From contig NZ_BDFE01000015.1 of the NCBI RefSeq assembly GCF_001748225.1, forward strand, positions 487,437 to 551,436: DNA of 64,000 nt. The letters are read 5' to 3'. Shown piece after piece: positions 1 to 11,352 of this stretch (the stretch's first letter is position 1; every line of letters begins with the position of its first letter). Source of the DNA: Desulfoplanes formicivorans. GTDB taxonomy: Bacteria; Desulfobacterota; Desulfovibrionia; Desulfovibrionales; Desulfomicrobiaceae. A program made the translations under genes and the position numbers. Under the pieces are notes generated by a model that searched no databases, was not told the DNA's origin, and saw nothing but the letters and a program-made list of their open reading frames with translations.

Positions 1-2877
1 AGTCGTCGGCAGTTCCGAAAGGCCATGGACAATATCGGGCTGAAGGTTCCCCGAAGCGGGATCGCCCGGACCATGGACGATGTCCGGGAGTGGGCTGCCA
101 AACTCTCCTTTCCGATCATTGTCCGTCCGGCCTTCACTCTGGGAGGAACCGGCGGCGGCGTTGCCTACAATCGGGAGGATCTCGAGTCCATTGCCGCCCA
201 GGGGCTGGCGGCCAGCCTGACCACCGAGGTCATGCTGGAGGAGTCCCTGCTCGGATGGAAGGAGTACGAACTCGAGGTCATGCGGGACAAAAAGGACAAT
301 TGCGTGATCATTTGTTCCATTGAAAATCTTGATCCCATGGGTGTGCATACGGGCGATTCCATCACGGTGGCGCCTGCCCAGACCCTGACGGACCAGGAAT
401 ATCAGATGATGCGCGATGCCTCCCTGGCCATCATGCGTGAGATCGGGGTGGAAACCGGGGGGTCCAATGTCCAGTTTGCCCTCAACCCGGCCAACGGGGA
501 GCTCATGGTCATTGAGATGAACCCGCGTGTTTCCCGGTCCTCGGCCCTGGCCTCCAAGGCTACGGGGTTTCCCATTGCCAAGATCGCGGCCAAACTGGCC
601 ATCGGATACACCCTGGACGAACTGCCCAATGATATCACCCGGGAAACCATGGCCTCGTTTGAGCCGGCCATTGATTACTGTGTGGTCAAGATCCCCAGGT
701 TCACCTTTGAAAAATTTCCGGGCACCAAGGACTATCTGACAACGGCCATGAAAAGCGTGGGTGAAACCATGGCCATTGGCCGGACTTTCAAGGAGGCCCT
801 GCAAAAGGGAGTGCGCTCCCTGGAAACCGGGCTTCCCGGTCTTGGCAAATATTTTTATGCCGAACGGCCTGACAGGGAAGAGCAGTTGGCAACCCTGCGC
901 CAGCCAAGCTCCAACCGTCTCTATCAGCTCCGCTGGGCACTGCTTTCCGGCATCACAGTTGATGAGATTGTGGAAGCCACCTCCATTGATCCCTGGTTTT
1001 TGGATCAGATTCAGCAGATCATCGATCTGGAGCGGGAGATCAAGCAGGGCGGCCTGGACCATAATGTTTCCGCAGACAATGAAACCATTGTGGCCCTGCT
1101 CCGGAAGGCCAAGAAGAACGGGTTTTCGGACAAACAGCTGGCCACCTTGTGGAAGAAGGATGAAAACGACATTCGCAGGATGCGCAAACAGGCCGGTATC
1201 CTGCCCACCTACAAACTGGTGGATACCTGTTCGGCCGAGTTCGAGGCCTATACACCCTATTTTTATTCCACTTACGAGCGGGAAAACGAGGCACGGACAA
1301 GTGCAGGCAAGAAGGTGGTCATCCTGGGGGGCGGACCCAACCGTATCGGCCAGGGGATCGAGTTCGACTACTGCTGTGTTCATGCCTCCTACGCCCTCAG
1401 GGAAATGGGCGTGGAATCCATCATGGTCAATTCCAATCCCGAGACCGTGAGCACGGACTACGACACCTCTGATCGTCTCTATTTCGAACCCCTGACCCAG
1501 GAAGATGTCCTGAACATCATCGAACAGGAACAGCCCGACGGGGTGATTGTCCAGTTTGGCGGGCAGACGCCCCTGAATCTTGCCGTTCCCCTTTTGAGGG
1601 CCGGGGTGCATATTCTGGGAACATCTCCGGACAGCATTGATCGGGCCGAGGATCGGGAACGCTTCCAGGCCCTCATCCAAAAACTCGATCTTCTCCAGCC
1701 GGAAAACGGCACGGCCATGTCCGTGGAGCAGGCCGTGGCCATTGCCGAGAAAATCACCTATCCCGTGGTTGTCCGTCCCTCCTATGTGCTGGGCGGTCGG
1801 GCCATGGAAATCGTTTACGACGAGAGTGAACTGCGAACCTATTTTCGCGAGGCTGTTGTGGTCTCTCCGGAACACCCCATTCTGGTGGACAAGTTTCTGG
1901 AAAACGCCATCGAGATGGATGTAGACGCCCTGAGCGATGGTGAAGATTGCTATGTTGCCGGCATCATGGAGCATATCGAGGAAGCAGGCATCCACTCCGG
2001 AGATTCGGCCTGCGTGCTTCCGCCCCATACCGTGGACGATGAATTGGTGTACGAAATCCGCCGTCAGACCAAGGCCCTGGCCAGGGAGCTGGGGGTCGTG
2101 GGGCTCATGAACATCCAGTTCGCCATCAAGGACAACCAGATTTATATCATCGAGGTCAATCCCCGGGCCTCGCGAACCGTCCCCTTTGTGAGCAAGGCCA
2201 CGGGCGTGCCTCTGGCCCGGTTCGCCACCAAGGTGCTTCTCGGAGAAAAACTCAAGGACCTTGATCCATGGGCCCTTCGCAAACGCGGCTATTACTCGGT
2301 TAAGGAGGCCGTGCTCCCGTTCGAACGTTTTCCCGGGGTGGATGTCATTCTCGGCCCTGAAATGCGGTCCACGGGCGAAGTCATGGGCATTGATCCTTCT
2401 GTGGGCCTGGCCTACATGAAGAGCCTCATGGCTGCGGGGCTCTATCCGCCCACTTCGGGAACCATCTTCATTTCGGTGAACGACAAGGACAAGGCCGAGA
2501 TTGTGGAACCGGCCAGGATTTTTAGTGATCTGGGATTTCGGATCATGGCCACCCGTGGAACCCGGGCCTATTTGATGGAGCATGGCGTTGCCACCGTGCT
2601 GGTGAACAAGGTGTATGAGGGGCGGCCCAATGTGGTGGACGCCATCAAGAACGGTGAAATCCAGTTTGTGATCAATACGTCTTCGGGCAAGAAGACCATT
2701 CAGGACTCTTCTGCCCTGCGCCAGGCTGCCGTGCTCTACGGGTTGCCCTATACGACCACCCTTTCCGGCGCCAAGGCTCTGGCCTGGGCGGTCAAAAAAC
2801 GGGCTTGCTGCGAGATGGAGGTCAAGTCCCTGCAGGAGTATTACCGAGAGAGCGAGCTCAAGCGGCGGCTCATGTAA
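1..2877 (+). CDS. carB: Carbamoyl-phosphate synthase large chain (5' end cut off)
   Basis: Makes carbamoyl phosphate from bicarbonate, ammonia supplied by the small subunit, and two ATP, for arginine and pyrimidine synthesis in the cytosol. The frame is open from base 1 and reads into the first ATG at 25, so that ATG is internal. About 958 residues remain of the usual ~1,070, and roughly the first 110 lie outside. Seen: the rest of the first ATP-grasp domain, the oligomerisation region, a second ATP-grasp half beginning near [20 protein letters not shown], and a C-terminal MGS-like allosteric domain (from about [20 protein letters not shown]) where UMP and ornithine act in the E. coli enzyme. 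It ends in tandem stops (TAATAA). No carA is visible. The next gene, purF, starts 260 bp later; I see no clear gene or terminator in that gap. Confidence 0.97.
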   Translation, partial: SRRQFRKAMDNIGLKVPRSGIARTMDDVREWAAKLSFPIIVRPAFTLGGTGGGVAYNREDLESIAAQGLAASLTTEVMLEESLLGWKEYELEVMRDKKDNCVIICSIENLDPMGVHTGDSITVAPAQTLTDQEYQMMRDASLAIMREIGVETGGSNVQFALNPANGELMVIEMNPRVSRSSALASKATGFPIAKIAAKLAIGYTLDELPNDITRETMASFEPAIDYCVVKIPRFTFEKFPGTKDYLTTAMKSVGETMAIGRTFKEALQKGVRSLETGLPGLGKYFYAERPDREEQLATLRQPSSNRLYQLRWALLSGITVDEIVEATSIDPWFLDQIQQIIDLEREIKQGGLDHNVSADNETIVALLRKAKKNGFSDKQLATLWKKDENDIRRMRKQAGILPTYKLVDTCSAEFEAYTPYFYSTYERENEARTSAGKKVVILGGGPNRIGQGIEFDYCCVHASYALREMGVESIMVNSNPETVSTDYDTSDRLYFEPLTQEDVLNIIEQEQPDGVIVQFGGQTPLNLAVPLLRAGVHILGTSPDSIDRAEDRERFQALIQKLDLLQPENGTAMSVEQAVAIAEKITYPVVVRPSYVLGGRAMEIVYDESELRTYFREAVVVSPEHPILVDKFLENAIEMDVDALSDGEDCYVAGIMEHIEEAGIHSGDSACVLPPHTVDDELVYEIRRQTKALARELGVVGLMNIQFAIKDNQIYIIEVNPRASRTVPFVSKATGVPLARFATKVLLGEKLKDLDPWALRKRGYYSVKEAVLPFERFPGVDVILGPEMRSTGEVMGIDPSVGLAYMKSLMAAGLYPPTSGTIFISVNDKDKAEIVEPARIFSDLGFRIMATRGTRAYLMEHGVATVLVNKVYEGRPNVVDAIKNGEIQFVINTSSGKKTIQDSSALRQAAVLYGLPYTTTLSGAKALAWAVKKRACCEMEVKSLQEYYRESELKRRLM

Positions 2878-3137
2878 TAATGTTATTCCATGCCAGCATG
2901 GTTTCTTGCCCCTTTGAGACGCAAGGCCGACATGGCAGAGGTCACGGGCATCTTGCAAGCATTGAACCGCAACGACCGGATCATGTCCGGATTCATGCGC
3001 GGTGCTGCGGGTGTTTGTGCAAACGGTGAAAGAGCTGTACTCAACAGTTGGGTGAATACGATGTGCTGGCAGAGACACCTTCCTGTCTGCTGCGTACTCA
3101 CTGACTATCCCTTCAAACGTGTTACCACTTTCAATCC

Positions 3138-4532
3138 ATGAAAAAAGAATATTGCGGCCTGTTCGGCATTTACGGGCATGAAGAAGCGGCTAGAATGACC
3201 TATTTCGGGTTGTACGCTCTGCAGCACAGGGGGCAGGAAAGTGCCGGGATCGTGACCTGGGACGGAGAAAAGCTTCGCGAACAGCGGGGCATGGGCCTTG
3301 TGGCCGATGTTTTCGAGGAACAGCATCTCGGCCACCAGCTCAAGGGTGATGTGGCCATTGGCCACATCCGGTACTCGACCACGGGTGCCTCCCTGATTCG
3401 CAACGCCCAGCCGTTCATGGTCCGGTACAAGGGCATGCACATGGCCGTGGCCCACAACGGCAATCTGGTGAACACCATGGAGATGCGCCGGGAGCTGGAA
3501 TCCACCGGATCCCTGTTCCAGACGACCATGGACAGCGAGATCATCATGCATCTCATTGCCAAGTACCTGAACGGATCGACCATTGAAGACGCCGTGGCCA
3601 AGGCCTGCCGGGAAATCAAGGGGGCCTTCAGCCTGCTTCTGCAAATTGACAACAAGCTCATTGCCATCCGCGATCCCTGGGGATTTCGGCCCCTGGCCCT
3701 TGGCAGGGTGGGTACTTCCTATGTCCTGGCTTCGGAGACCTGTGCCTTTGATCTGCTGGAGGCCGAGTACATGCGCTGTGTTCGCCCCGGGGAGATGCTG
3801 GTCGTTGAGGAAGGGGGCTTGCACAGTATCCAGTACGCCGAACCGGCCATGAGCGCTTCCTGTGCCTTTGAGCTCATTTATTTTGCCCGACCCGATTCCA
3901 TTGTCTTTGATGAAGAGGTGTATGCGGCCAGAAAACGCATGGGCGCCATTCTGGCCCGGGAAGCCCCTGTCAAGGCCGATTATGTGATGCCTTTTCCGGA
4001 TTCCGGGATGTATGCGGCTGTGGGATATTCCCAGGAGTCGGGTCTCCCCTATGAAAACGCCATGATCCGCAACCACTACGTGGGCAGAACATTCATCCAG
4101 CCCACACAGGGCATGCGGGATTTTGCCGCCCGGGTTAAACTCAATCCCGTCAAGAGCATGATCAAGGGCAAGAAGATTGTCATTGTGGAAGATTCCATTG
4201 TCAGGGGAACGACCATCAAAACCCGGGTCAAAAGTCTCAGGGAAATGGGGGCCAAGGAGATCCACATGCGGGTCAGCTGCCCGCCCATCAAGCATCCCTG
4301 TTATTATGGCATTGATTTTTCCTCCAAGGGCGAACTCATTGCCGCCAATCATGCCATTTTTGATATCGCCAAGTTCATTGGCCTGGATTCCCTGCATTAT
4401 CTTTCCATTGACGGGCTCAAGCAGGCCCTGGGCCGCAATGATGGATATTGTCTTGCCTGTTTTGACGGAGCCTATCCGGTTCTTCCCGGACAGGGGTGCG
4501 GCAAAATGTGTCTTGAATGCACGGATGAGTGA
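3138..4532 (+). CDS. purF: Amidophosphoribosyltransferase
   Basis: First committed step of purine synthesis: PRPP plus glutamine gives phosphoribosylamine. The 464 residues start with a five-residue propeptide (MKKEY) before Cys6, the N-terminal nucleophile of the Ntn glutaminase. The second half is a type I phosphoribosyltransferase fold with the PRPP loop IVEDSIVRGTT near residues 348-358. Cysteines in SASCAF, RVSCPP and the C-terminal CLAC suggest the Fe-S-bearing Bacillus-type enzyme. The start has no good Shine-Dalgarno sequence but is fixed by the propeptide and Cys. The gene is followed after 15 bp by kdsD, so the two are probably cotranscribed. Confidence 0.97.
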   Translation: MKKEYCGLFGIYGHEEAARMTYFGLYALQHRGQESAGIVTWDGEKLREQRGMGLVADVFEEQHLGHQLKGDVAIGHIRYSTTGASLIRNAQPFMVRYKGMHMAVAHNGNLVNTMEMRRELESTGSLFQTTMDSEIIMHLIAKYLNGSTIEDAVAKACREIKGAFSLLLQIDNKLIAIRDPWGFRPLALGRVGTSYVLASETCAFDLLEAEYMRCVRPGEMLVVEEGGLHSIQYAEPAMSASCAFELIYFARPDSIVFDEEVYAARKRMGAILAREAPVKADYVMPFPDSGMYAAVGYSQESGLPYENAMIRNHYVGRTFIQPTQGMRDFAARVKLNPVKSMIKGKKIVIVEDSIVRGTTIKTRVKSLREMGAKEIHMRVSCPPIKHPCYYGIDFSSKGELIAANHAIFDIAKFIGLDSLHYLSIDGLKQALGRNDGYCLACFDGAYPVLPGQGCGKMCLECTDE

Positions 4533-4547
4533 TCCGGGAGGCAAGGT

Positions 4548-5564
4548 GTGACCGAGACCGGTATTTCTCCCAAAACCTCGAAGGAATGGATTGACCTGGC
4601 ATCCCGGGTTCTGACCATTGAGCGCGAAGGGCTTGCAGCGGTACAGGCCGCCCTGGGCCCTGATTTTGTCACGGCTCTGGGCTGGATGGCCACCTGCACG
4701 GGCAGGGTCGTGATTACGGGCATTGGCAAGTCAGGTCTGGTTGGCCGGAAAATTGCGGCCACCTTGAGCAGCACGGGTACCCCTGCGTTTTTCCTCCACC
4801 CGGTGGAAGGTGCTCACGGGGATCTGGGTATGATCCGGCCCGAAGACGTGGTGGTGGCCATTTCCTACAGCGGTGAGACCGATGAACTCAACGCGATTCT
4901 TCCCACCCTCAAGGGACTGGTGCACAGGATCATCGCCCTCACCGGGAACACGGATTCGACCATGGCCGGGCTGGCCGATGTTTCCCTGTGCGTGAAGGTT
5001 CCGCGCGAGGCCTGTCCCATGGGGCTTGCTCCCACGGCAAGTACCACGGCCACTCTGGCCCTGGGTGATGCCCTGGCCGTATGTCTCATCGAGTGGAAGT
5101 CCTTTGATGCCTGTGATTTCAAACGGTATCACCCCGGGGGTGCCCTGGGTCAGCGGCTGAGTACCAAGGTCGCCGAACTCATGCATCACCCCGAGATGGT
5201 AACGGTCCGTACGGGCACCCCTCTTGCGTTGGCCCTGACGGTTTTGAACAAGGGCGGATTCGGAACAGTGGTGGTTGTTGATGGGCGCGATCACCTGCAA
5301 GGCATTCTGACCGACGGGGATGTCCGGCGCATGGTCTGTGCCGACGAACTCGACCCGGACAAACCCATTGAGGAATGCATGGTGGCACATCCCCTGAAAG
5401 GGACTCCCGATCAGCCAGCCGCTGAAGTTCTCGACCTCATGGAATCCCGGGAAATCACTGTTTTGCCCATTGTGGACAACAATATGGTCCTCAAGGGCAT
5501 TGTTCACATGCACGATCTTTTGGGCAAGGGGCGTTTGCGGTTCGCCTCCATCCGTCCCTCCTGA
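4548..5564 (+). CDS. kdsD: Arabinose-5-phosphate isomerase (SIS-CBS)
   Basis: Converts ribulose 5-phosphate to arabinose 5-phosphate, the precursor of the lipopolysaccharide sugar Kdo, which points to a Gram-negative envelope. The 338 residues show an N-terminal SIS domain (GIGKSGLVGRKIAATLSSTG, then HPVEGAHGDLGM and the SYSGET sugar-binding motif) and two C-terminal CBS domains (about 210-330). This order and length are those of the KdsD/KpsF/GutQ family. GTG start with a GGGAGG-type ribosome site just upstream, 15 bp after purF. KdsD and KpsF cannot be separated by sequence alone; without a capsule cluster KdsD is the likelier role. Confidence 0.93.
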   Translation: MTETGISPKTSKEWIDLASRVLTIEREGLAAVQAALGPDFVTALGWMATCTGRVVITGIGKSGLVGRKIAATLSSTGTPAFFLHPVEGAHGDLGMIRPEDVVVAISYSGETDELNAILPTLKGLVHRIIALTGNTDSTMAGLADVSLCVKVPREACPMGLAPTASTTATLALGDALAVCLIEWKSFDACDFKRYHPGGALGQRLSTKVAELMHHPEMVTVRTGTPLALALTVLNKGGFGTVVVVDGRDHLQGILTDGDVRRMVCADELDPDKPIEECMVAHPLKGTPDQPAAEVLDLMESREITVLPIVDNNMVLKGIVHMHDLLGKGRLRFASIRPS

Positions 5565-5716
5565 ATTTCCCCTTGACACAAGCCTGCCTTCCGGCTTTTG
5601 GCCGGTCCGGCAATGATGAAGCTGATTCACGAGCATGCGGGCTGCTGCGCGCAGCCCTTTGATCCGCACATGAATTGTGCGTTCACGGCCATGATGGTGG
5701 CATGAAGGAATATGGC

Positions 5717-8074
5717 ATGAGAGTATTCAAGATTGTAGGGTTTGTCTGTCTGTTACTCGTTTTGATCGGGGTGTCGGCCGGGACGGGAATCTATTTCTGG
5801 GCCGTCAGGGATCTCCCCGGGTTTACAACGATTACGGATTACAATCCCCCCCTGGTGACGACTGTTTTTACCCGAAACGACAATGTCCTTGGCTATTTTT
5901 ACAAGGAAAAGCGTTTTCTGGTTCCCTTGAGCGAGATGTCCCCCTTTGTGGGCAAGGCGTTTCTGGCAGCCGAGGACAGCGGGTTTTACGAGCACGAGGG
6001 GGTGGATATTCCCGGGATTTTCAGGGCTGCGGTGAAGAACGTGTTGGCCGGAGGGATTGTTCAGGGTGGAAGCACCATCACCCAGCAGGTCATCAAGTCC
6101 CTGCTGTTGACTCCGGAACGAAGCTATGCCCGCAAGGTCAAGGAGGCCATCCTGGCCTATCGTCTGGAAAAATACCTGACCAAGGACGAGATCCTGACCA
6201 TCTATTTGAATCAGATTTACATGGGATCGGGTGCCTACGGCGTTGAGGCTGCCGCCCGGGAGTATTTTGCCACCCATGCCTCGGATCTGACCCTGGCCCA
6301 GGCAGCGCTTTTGGCCGGGCTTCCCAAGGCCCCTTCCAGATATTCGCCCCTCAATCATCCTGCCAAGGCCATCAAGCGGCAGCATTATGTGCTCAACCGG
6401 CTGCGGGATCTTGGATGGATCAGCGAGCAGGCCTTTCAGGAGGCCATGGAGACCAAGCTCGTTTTCAAGAGCATGGCCGATCCTTCCTGGCAGCAGGGGG
6501 CGTATTACCTGGAAGAGGTGCGCCGGCGTCTGCTGGACAGGTTCGGAGAGGACGTGGTCTACAATGGCGGATTGAACGTACACACGGGTATGGATTTTGC
6601 GCACCAATTGCCGGCGGAAACCGCCCTGCGAAACGGCCTGCGCGCATCCACCAAGCGCAGGGGATGGCAGGGTCCCATCAAGAATCTGAAGCCTTCGGAA
6701 TACAAGGATTTTTTTGGTAACGCCACGTTTGTGGTTGATGCCCTGGTGCCCGGGGAATGGTTGCAGGTGCTGGTGGAATCGGTGGACAAGAGCGGTGCCC
6801 GGGTTCTGTTTGGAGAGCATGAAGGCTTTATTGGTGTGGGGACCATGGGATGGGCCAGGGTTCCCGATGTGACCAAGGCCCCCGAGGATGTTCCCAGAAT
6901 CAGGGATGCCCGCAAGGTGCTCCACCCCGGAGATGTTGTCTGGGCCTCTATTGCAACCCCGCCCAAAGACAAGGGCGTGTGGCAGCTGGCCCTGGAACAG
7001 GAACCCAGGGTGCAGGGAGCGTTGGTTTCCCTGGACCCCCATACCGGAGACGTCCTGGCCCTTGTGGGGGGGTACGATTTTTTCAAGAGTCAGTATAATC
7101 GGGCGACCCAGGCCTCGCGGCAGCCGGGGTCAGGGTTCAAGCCCATTGTTTATTCTACTGCCCTGGATAACGGGTTTACCCCGGCTTCGGTGGTTTTGGA
7201 CGCGCCCATTGTGTATGATGACCATTCCACCAATTCCACGTGGAAGCCCGAAAATTTCGAGGGTGTGTTCTATGGGCCGACCCTGCTGAGAACTGCCCTG
7301 GTCAAATCGAGGAACCTGGTCACCATTCGCATTGCCCAGCAGCTGGGGATCAAGAAGATCATCAAGCGGGCCCACGACCTTGGCCTTGAAGGCGATTTTC
7401 CTGAAGATCTTTCCGTCAGCCTGGGCTCCCGACCCGTGACCCCCATGGAATTGTGCACGGCATTTACCTGCTTTGCCCGTGGCGGAACCACTGTCCAACC
7501 CCGGTTGATAACCAGGGTGGACGATGCCTGGGGCAAGGAATTGTATGCGCCCGAGGTGGTTCCGTCCCAGGCCATGAGTCCGCAGACCGCTTACATCATC
7601 ACCAATCTACTGCAGCAGGTGGTCAAATACGGGACCGGATGGCGTGCCCGGGTATTGAAACGCCCCGTGGCCGGAAAAACAGGAACTTCGAACAACGAGC
7701 AGGACGCCTGGTTCATGGGATTTACCCCCTATCTGCTTACGGGTGTGTATGTGGGCTTTGATCAGGTCAAGCCCATGGGCAAATACGAAACCGGCTCCAG
7801 GGCGGCTTCGCCCATCTGGGTGGAATACCGCAAGGCTGTTGAGGACAACTATCCGGTTCAGGATTTTGCGCAGCCTCCCGGGATCGTCATGGCACGGATT
7901 GATCCCAAAACGGGCAAGCTGGCCCGTCCTGGAAGTTCCAACAGCATTTTCCTGCCATTCAAGCAGGGAACCGAACCAACCCAAACGGATGCGGCCCCCT
8001 TGCCGGGGGAAACATCCGGACCCTCCATGCTGGATTCCGGGGCCGATGAAAATCTTCTCAAACAAATTTTCTGA
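5717..8074 (+). CDS. mrcA: Penicillin-binding protein 1A (transglycosylase/transpeptidase)
   Basis: Bifunctional peptidoglycan synthase anchored in the inner membrane and acting in the periplasm. Start chosen at the ATG giving MRVFKIVGFV, because AAGGA lies 7 bp upstream; the frame is open further back, to a TTG at 5675 and an ATG at 5702. One membrane helix (about residues 5-27) precedes a GT51 transglycosylase domain (EDSGFYEHEG, GGSTITQQ, YLNQIYMGSGAYGVEAAA) and a transpeptidase domain with SGFK (SxxK), SRN (SxN) and KTGTS motifs. At ~785 residues it matches the PBP1A family, which carries an extra OB-like insert between the domains. The region 5565-5716 upstream shows no gene. An LpoA-like lipoprotein at 35926 could be its partner (inference). 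Confidence 0.95.
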   Translation: MRVFKIVGFVCLLLVLIGVSAGTGIYFWAVRDLPGFTTITDYNPPLVTTVFTRNDNVLGYFYKEKRFLVPLSEMSPFVGKAFLAAEDSGFYEHEGVDIPGIFRAAVKNVLAGGIVQGGSTITQQVIKSLLLTPERSYARKVKEAILAYRLEKYLTKDEILTIYLNQIYMGSGAYGVEAAAREYFATHASDLTLAQAALLAGLPKAPSRYSPLNHPAKAIKRQHYVLNRLRDLGWISEQAFQEAMETKLVFKSMADPSWQQGAYYLEEVRRRLLDRFGEDVVYNGGLNVHTGMDFAHQLPAETALRNGLRASTKRRGWQGPIKNLKPSEYKDFFGNATFVVDALVPGEWLQVLVESVDKSGARVLFGEHEGFIGVGTMGWARVPDVTKAPEDVPRIRDARKVLHPGDVVWASIATPPKDKGVWQLALEQEPRVQGALVSLDPHTGDVLALVGGYDFFKSQYNRATQASRQPGSGFKPIVYSTALDNGFTPASVVLDAPIVYDDHSTNSTWKPENFEGVFYGPTLLRTALVKSRNLVTIRIAQQLGIKKIIKRAHDLGLEGDFPEDLSVSLGSRPVTPMELCTAFTCFARGGTTVQPRLITRVDDAWGKELYAPEVVPSQAMSPQTAYIITNLLQQVVKYGTGWRARVLKRPVAGKTGTSNNEQDAWFMGFTPYLLTGVYVGFDQVKPMGKYETGSRAASPIWVEYRKAVEDNYPVQDFAQPPGIVMARIDPKTGKLARPGSSNSIFLPFKQGTEPTQTDAAPLPGETSGPSMLDSGADENLLKQIF

Positions 8075-8087
8075 ACCGGGGACGGGC

Positions 8088-9125
8088 GTGATCGCATCAA
8101 GTATGGCTTCCCTCAAGTCCCTGCTTGTTGAGGCCTTGAGCGTGACCCGTGATCTGTTCCGGATCATGATCCCCATCATCGTGGTGGTGAAGGTGCTGCA
8201 GGAGTGGGGCGTCATTGGCCTGCTGGCCGATCCCCTGTCCGGCATCATGGGGTATGTGGGCCTTCCCGGGAGCATGGGATTGGTCTGGGCCACGGCCATG
8301 ATCAACAACATCTACAGCGGGATCATTGTCTACGCTTCCCTGGCGCCCCAGGAAAGTCTGAGTGCTGCCCAGACTACGGTCCTGGCCACCATGATTCTGG
8401 TGGCGCATTCCCTGCCTGTTGAGTTGGAGATTGTTCGCAAATCCGGTCCCAAATGGTGGTTTCAGGCTCTCATGCGTGTGGGTTCAGCCTTTGTGCTGGG
8501 CATGATTCTGCATCATGTTTATGCGTGGGGAGGATGGCTTTCCCAGGAAAGCGTCCTGCTCATTGGGGTGGATCCGGGCGCGCAGGATCTTGTTTCCTGG
8601 GGGATTGGCCAGATCCGGAACCTGGCCTGGATTTTCGTGATCATTCTGGGCCTTCTCGTGCTCATGCGCCTGCTGTCGGCCATGGGCATTACCAGGCTGC
8701 TCATTGGACTGCTCGGTCCCTTGCTGCGGGTATTGGGCATTGGCAAGGAAGCTGCGCCCCTGACCATCGTGGGCATGGTCATGGGCATCGGGTACGGCGG
8801 GGGACTCATCCTGCACGAGGTCAAGAAAAAACGCGTGGGCCAGCGGGATATCTTTTTTGCCCTCTCCCTCATGGGACTTTCCCACAGCCTGATCGAGGAC
8901 ACTCTGCTCATGATGTCCCTGGGCGGCGGTCTGTCCGGCATCCTGGTGGGCCGGGTGCTCTTTTCCCTGATTTTCGTATTTGGACTGGTGCGTCTGGTCG
9001 GCTGTCTGTCTGAAAAGACGTTTCTGAGATGGCTGTTTACTGCCCGGGAGGGAGATGGAGGCGGGAGCACAAAGGCCTGTCAATCTATGCCGTCGGGAAT
9101 CCCGCCATTGCGGTCGAACCAGTAG
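8088..9125 (+). CDS. Two-Gate (nucleoside recognition) membrane protein
   Basis: A polytopic membrane protein of about 345 residues with two related halves, each resembling the Gate/nucleoside-recognition domain found in SpmA/SpmB and nucleoside transporters. Repeated elements include MGYVGLPGSMGLVWATAMINN in the first half and MGIGYGGGLILHEVKKK in the second. The substrate is unknown. GTG at 8088 follows GGGGACGG and lies 13 bp after the PBP1A stop; the ATG at 8103 is a possible alternative. The C-terminus (46 bp) overlaps the end of the convergent radical SAM gene. Close spacing suggests cotranscription with PBP1A, but a functional link is only inference. Confidence 0.75.
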   Translation: MIASSMASLKSLLVEALSVTRDLFRIMIPIIVVVKVLQEWGVIGLLADPLSGIMGYVGLPGSMGLVWATAMINNIYSGIIVYASLAPQESLSAAQTTVLATMILVAHSLPVELEIVRKSGPKWWFQALMRVGSAFVLGMILHHVYAWGGWLSQESVLLIGVDPGAQDLVSWGIGQIRNLAWIFVIILGLLVLMRLLSAMGITRLLIGLLGPLLRVLGIGKEAAPLTIVGMVMGIGYGGGLILHEVKKKRVGQRDIFFALSLMGLSHSLIEDTLLMMSLGGGLSGILVGRVLFSLIFVFGLVRLVGCLSEKTFLRWLFTAREGDGGGSTKACQSMPSGIPPLRSNQ

Positions 9126-10054
9126 GGACGGTCATTCGCCTTGCCGGAAAGCTTGCCCTGCCAGAGATCACGGTCTTCAAGATGTCGGACAATTTTCTGT
9201 ATGATTTGTGATTTGGACAGGGCCCAGTTGGGGGCCACCAGCTCGCCAGGTTGGGGATCGCCATTGATCCTGTGGATAACAATGTCCGGTCTGAGACGAA
9301 TCAATCCCTGAACCACCCATTGGGTGTACTCATCCATGTCAAGGGGACGGTAGTCCCCCCGTTGCCACCAGCGGACCAGACCGGAACCCTTGCACACATA
9401 GAGGTTGTGGATTTTGATGCCTCTGACCGGGAGTTGGTTGACGAATCCGATGGTTGCCAGGAAATCGTCCATGTTTTCTCCTGGCAGACCGGCAATGACA
9501 TGCGCACAGATCTTGAGCCCCATGGATCCGGCCATGCGGGCGGCCCGGGCAAAACATTGGGCGTCATGGCCCCGGTTGATGCGTTCCAGGGTCTGGTTGT
9601 TGGATGACTGCAGACCGAGATCGAGCCAGTTTTCTGTTCCCGGAAAGGCGGCCAGGGCCGCAAGTTTGGGTTGGTCCAGACAATCCGGTCGGGTGCCGAG
9701 GCAGATCCCCTCAAGTTCCGGCAGGTCGTGCAGGGCGTCGAGCACTCTGGTCAGTTTGGTCAGCGGTCCATAGGTATTGGAGAAGGATTGCAGATAGGCC
9801 AGGAACGCGTGTGCCTTGTATTTTTGCTGGAATCGGGTGCGCCAATGGGCATATTGATCCGCCAGGGGAATGTTGGCAATGCTCTGTCCTGTTCCCGAAC
9901 CCAGCGGATTACAAAACAAGCATCCCCTGGACGAAAGGGTGCCGTCCCGGTTGGGACATGAAAACCCTGCGTCCAGGGGGATTTTCTGAATTCGTTTTCC
10001 GTGTCGGTTGTGAAAATAGGTGGACAGGGTAAAATATCGGGAAAATGTTCGCAT
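9080..10054 (-). CDS. TIGR01212-type radical SAM protein (YtqA/YhcC family)
   Basis: A radical SAM protein of 324 residues with its iron-sulfur cysteines near the N-terminus (SCPNRDGTLSSRGCLFCNP, residues ~32-50), the usual arrangement of the YtqA/YhcC branch of Elp3-like radical SAM proteins. Later motifs include LDLGLQSSNNQTLERINRGH, which fits the SAM-binding barrel. The biochemical role of the family is not something I can state from sequence; RNA or tRNA modification has been suggested for relatives. It is convergent with, and overlaps by 46 bp, the Gate-domain gene. The region 10055-10277 between its start and mreB must hold two divergent promoters; no convincing box was found. Confidence 0.85.
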   Translation of the reverse strand: MRTFSRYFTLSTYFHNRHGKRIQKIPLDAGFSCPNRDGTLSSRGCLFCNPLGSGTGQSIANIPLADQYAHWRTRFQQKYKAHAFLAYLQSFSNTYGPLTKLTRVLDALHDLPELEGICLGTRPDCLDQPKLAALAAFPGTENWLDLGLQSSNNQTLERINRGHDAQCFARAARMAGSMGLKICAHVIAGLPGENMDDFLATIGFVNQLPVRGIKIHNLYVCKGSGLVRWWQRGDYRPLDMDEYTQWVVQGLIRLRPDIVIHRINGDPQPGELVAPNWALSKSQIIQKIVRHLEDRDLWQGKLSGKANDRPYWFDRNGGIPDGID

Positions 10055-10271
10055 GGATACGTGGTCCTTGGCAGGTGGTCAAAGCGTGTCGGTCTTGATC
10101 GCAAGCTCAGGTTCTATCGTGTTGCCTGACCCGGTCTCTTTTGGTAGGTGACACATGTTTTTTATGCAGCCAATCGGCTCGGACCGGCGTGACACCTTGC
10201 GCGCAGGCCCGCCTCGTGGGATCAGCCATCTCGGAAATGATCCTCAACGAAGTGCTTATGCAGGGAAGTGA

Positions 10272-11318
<1,047 letters not shown>

Positions 11319-11352
11319 ATCTCTTTCCTTCAGCCCTCGTAAGGCAGTCTTT

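Noticed and set aside
2890-3141. An 83-codon plus-strand frame between carB and purF.
   Set aside because: No ribosome site, Cys/Arg-rich unnatural composition, and it overlaps the purF start.
8088-8105. ATG at 8103 as the start of the Gate-domain protein.
   Set aside because: It lacks a ribosome site, whereas GTG at 8088 has one; still possible.
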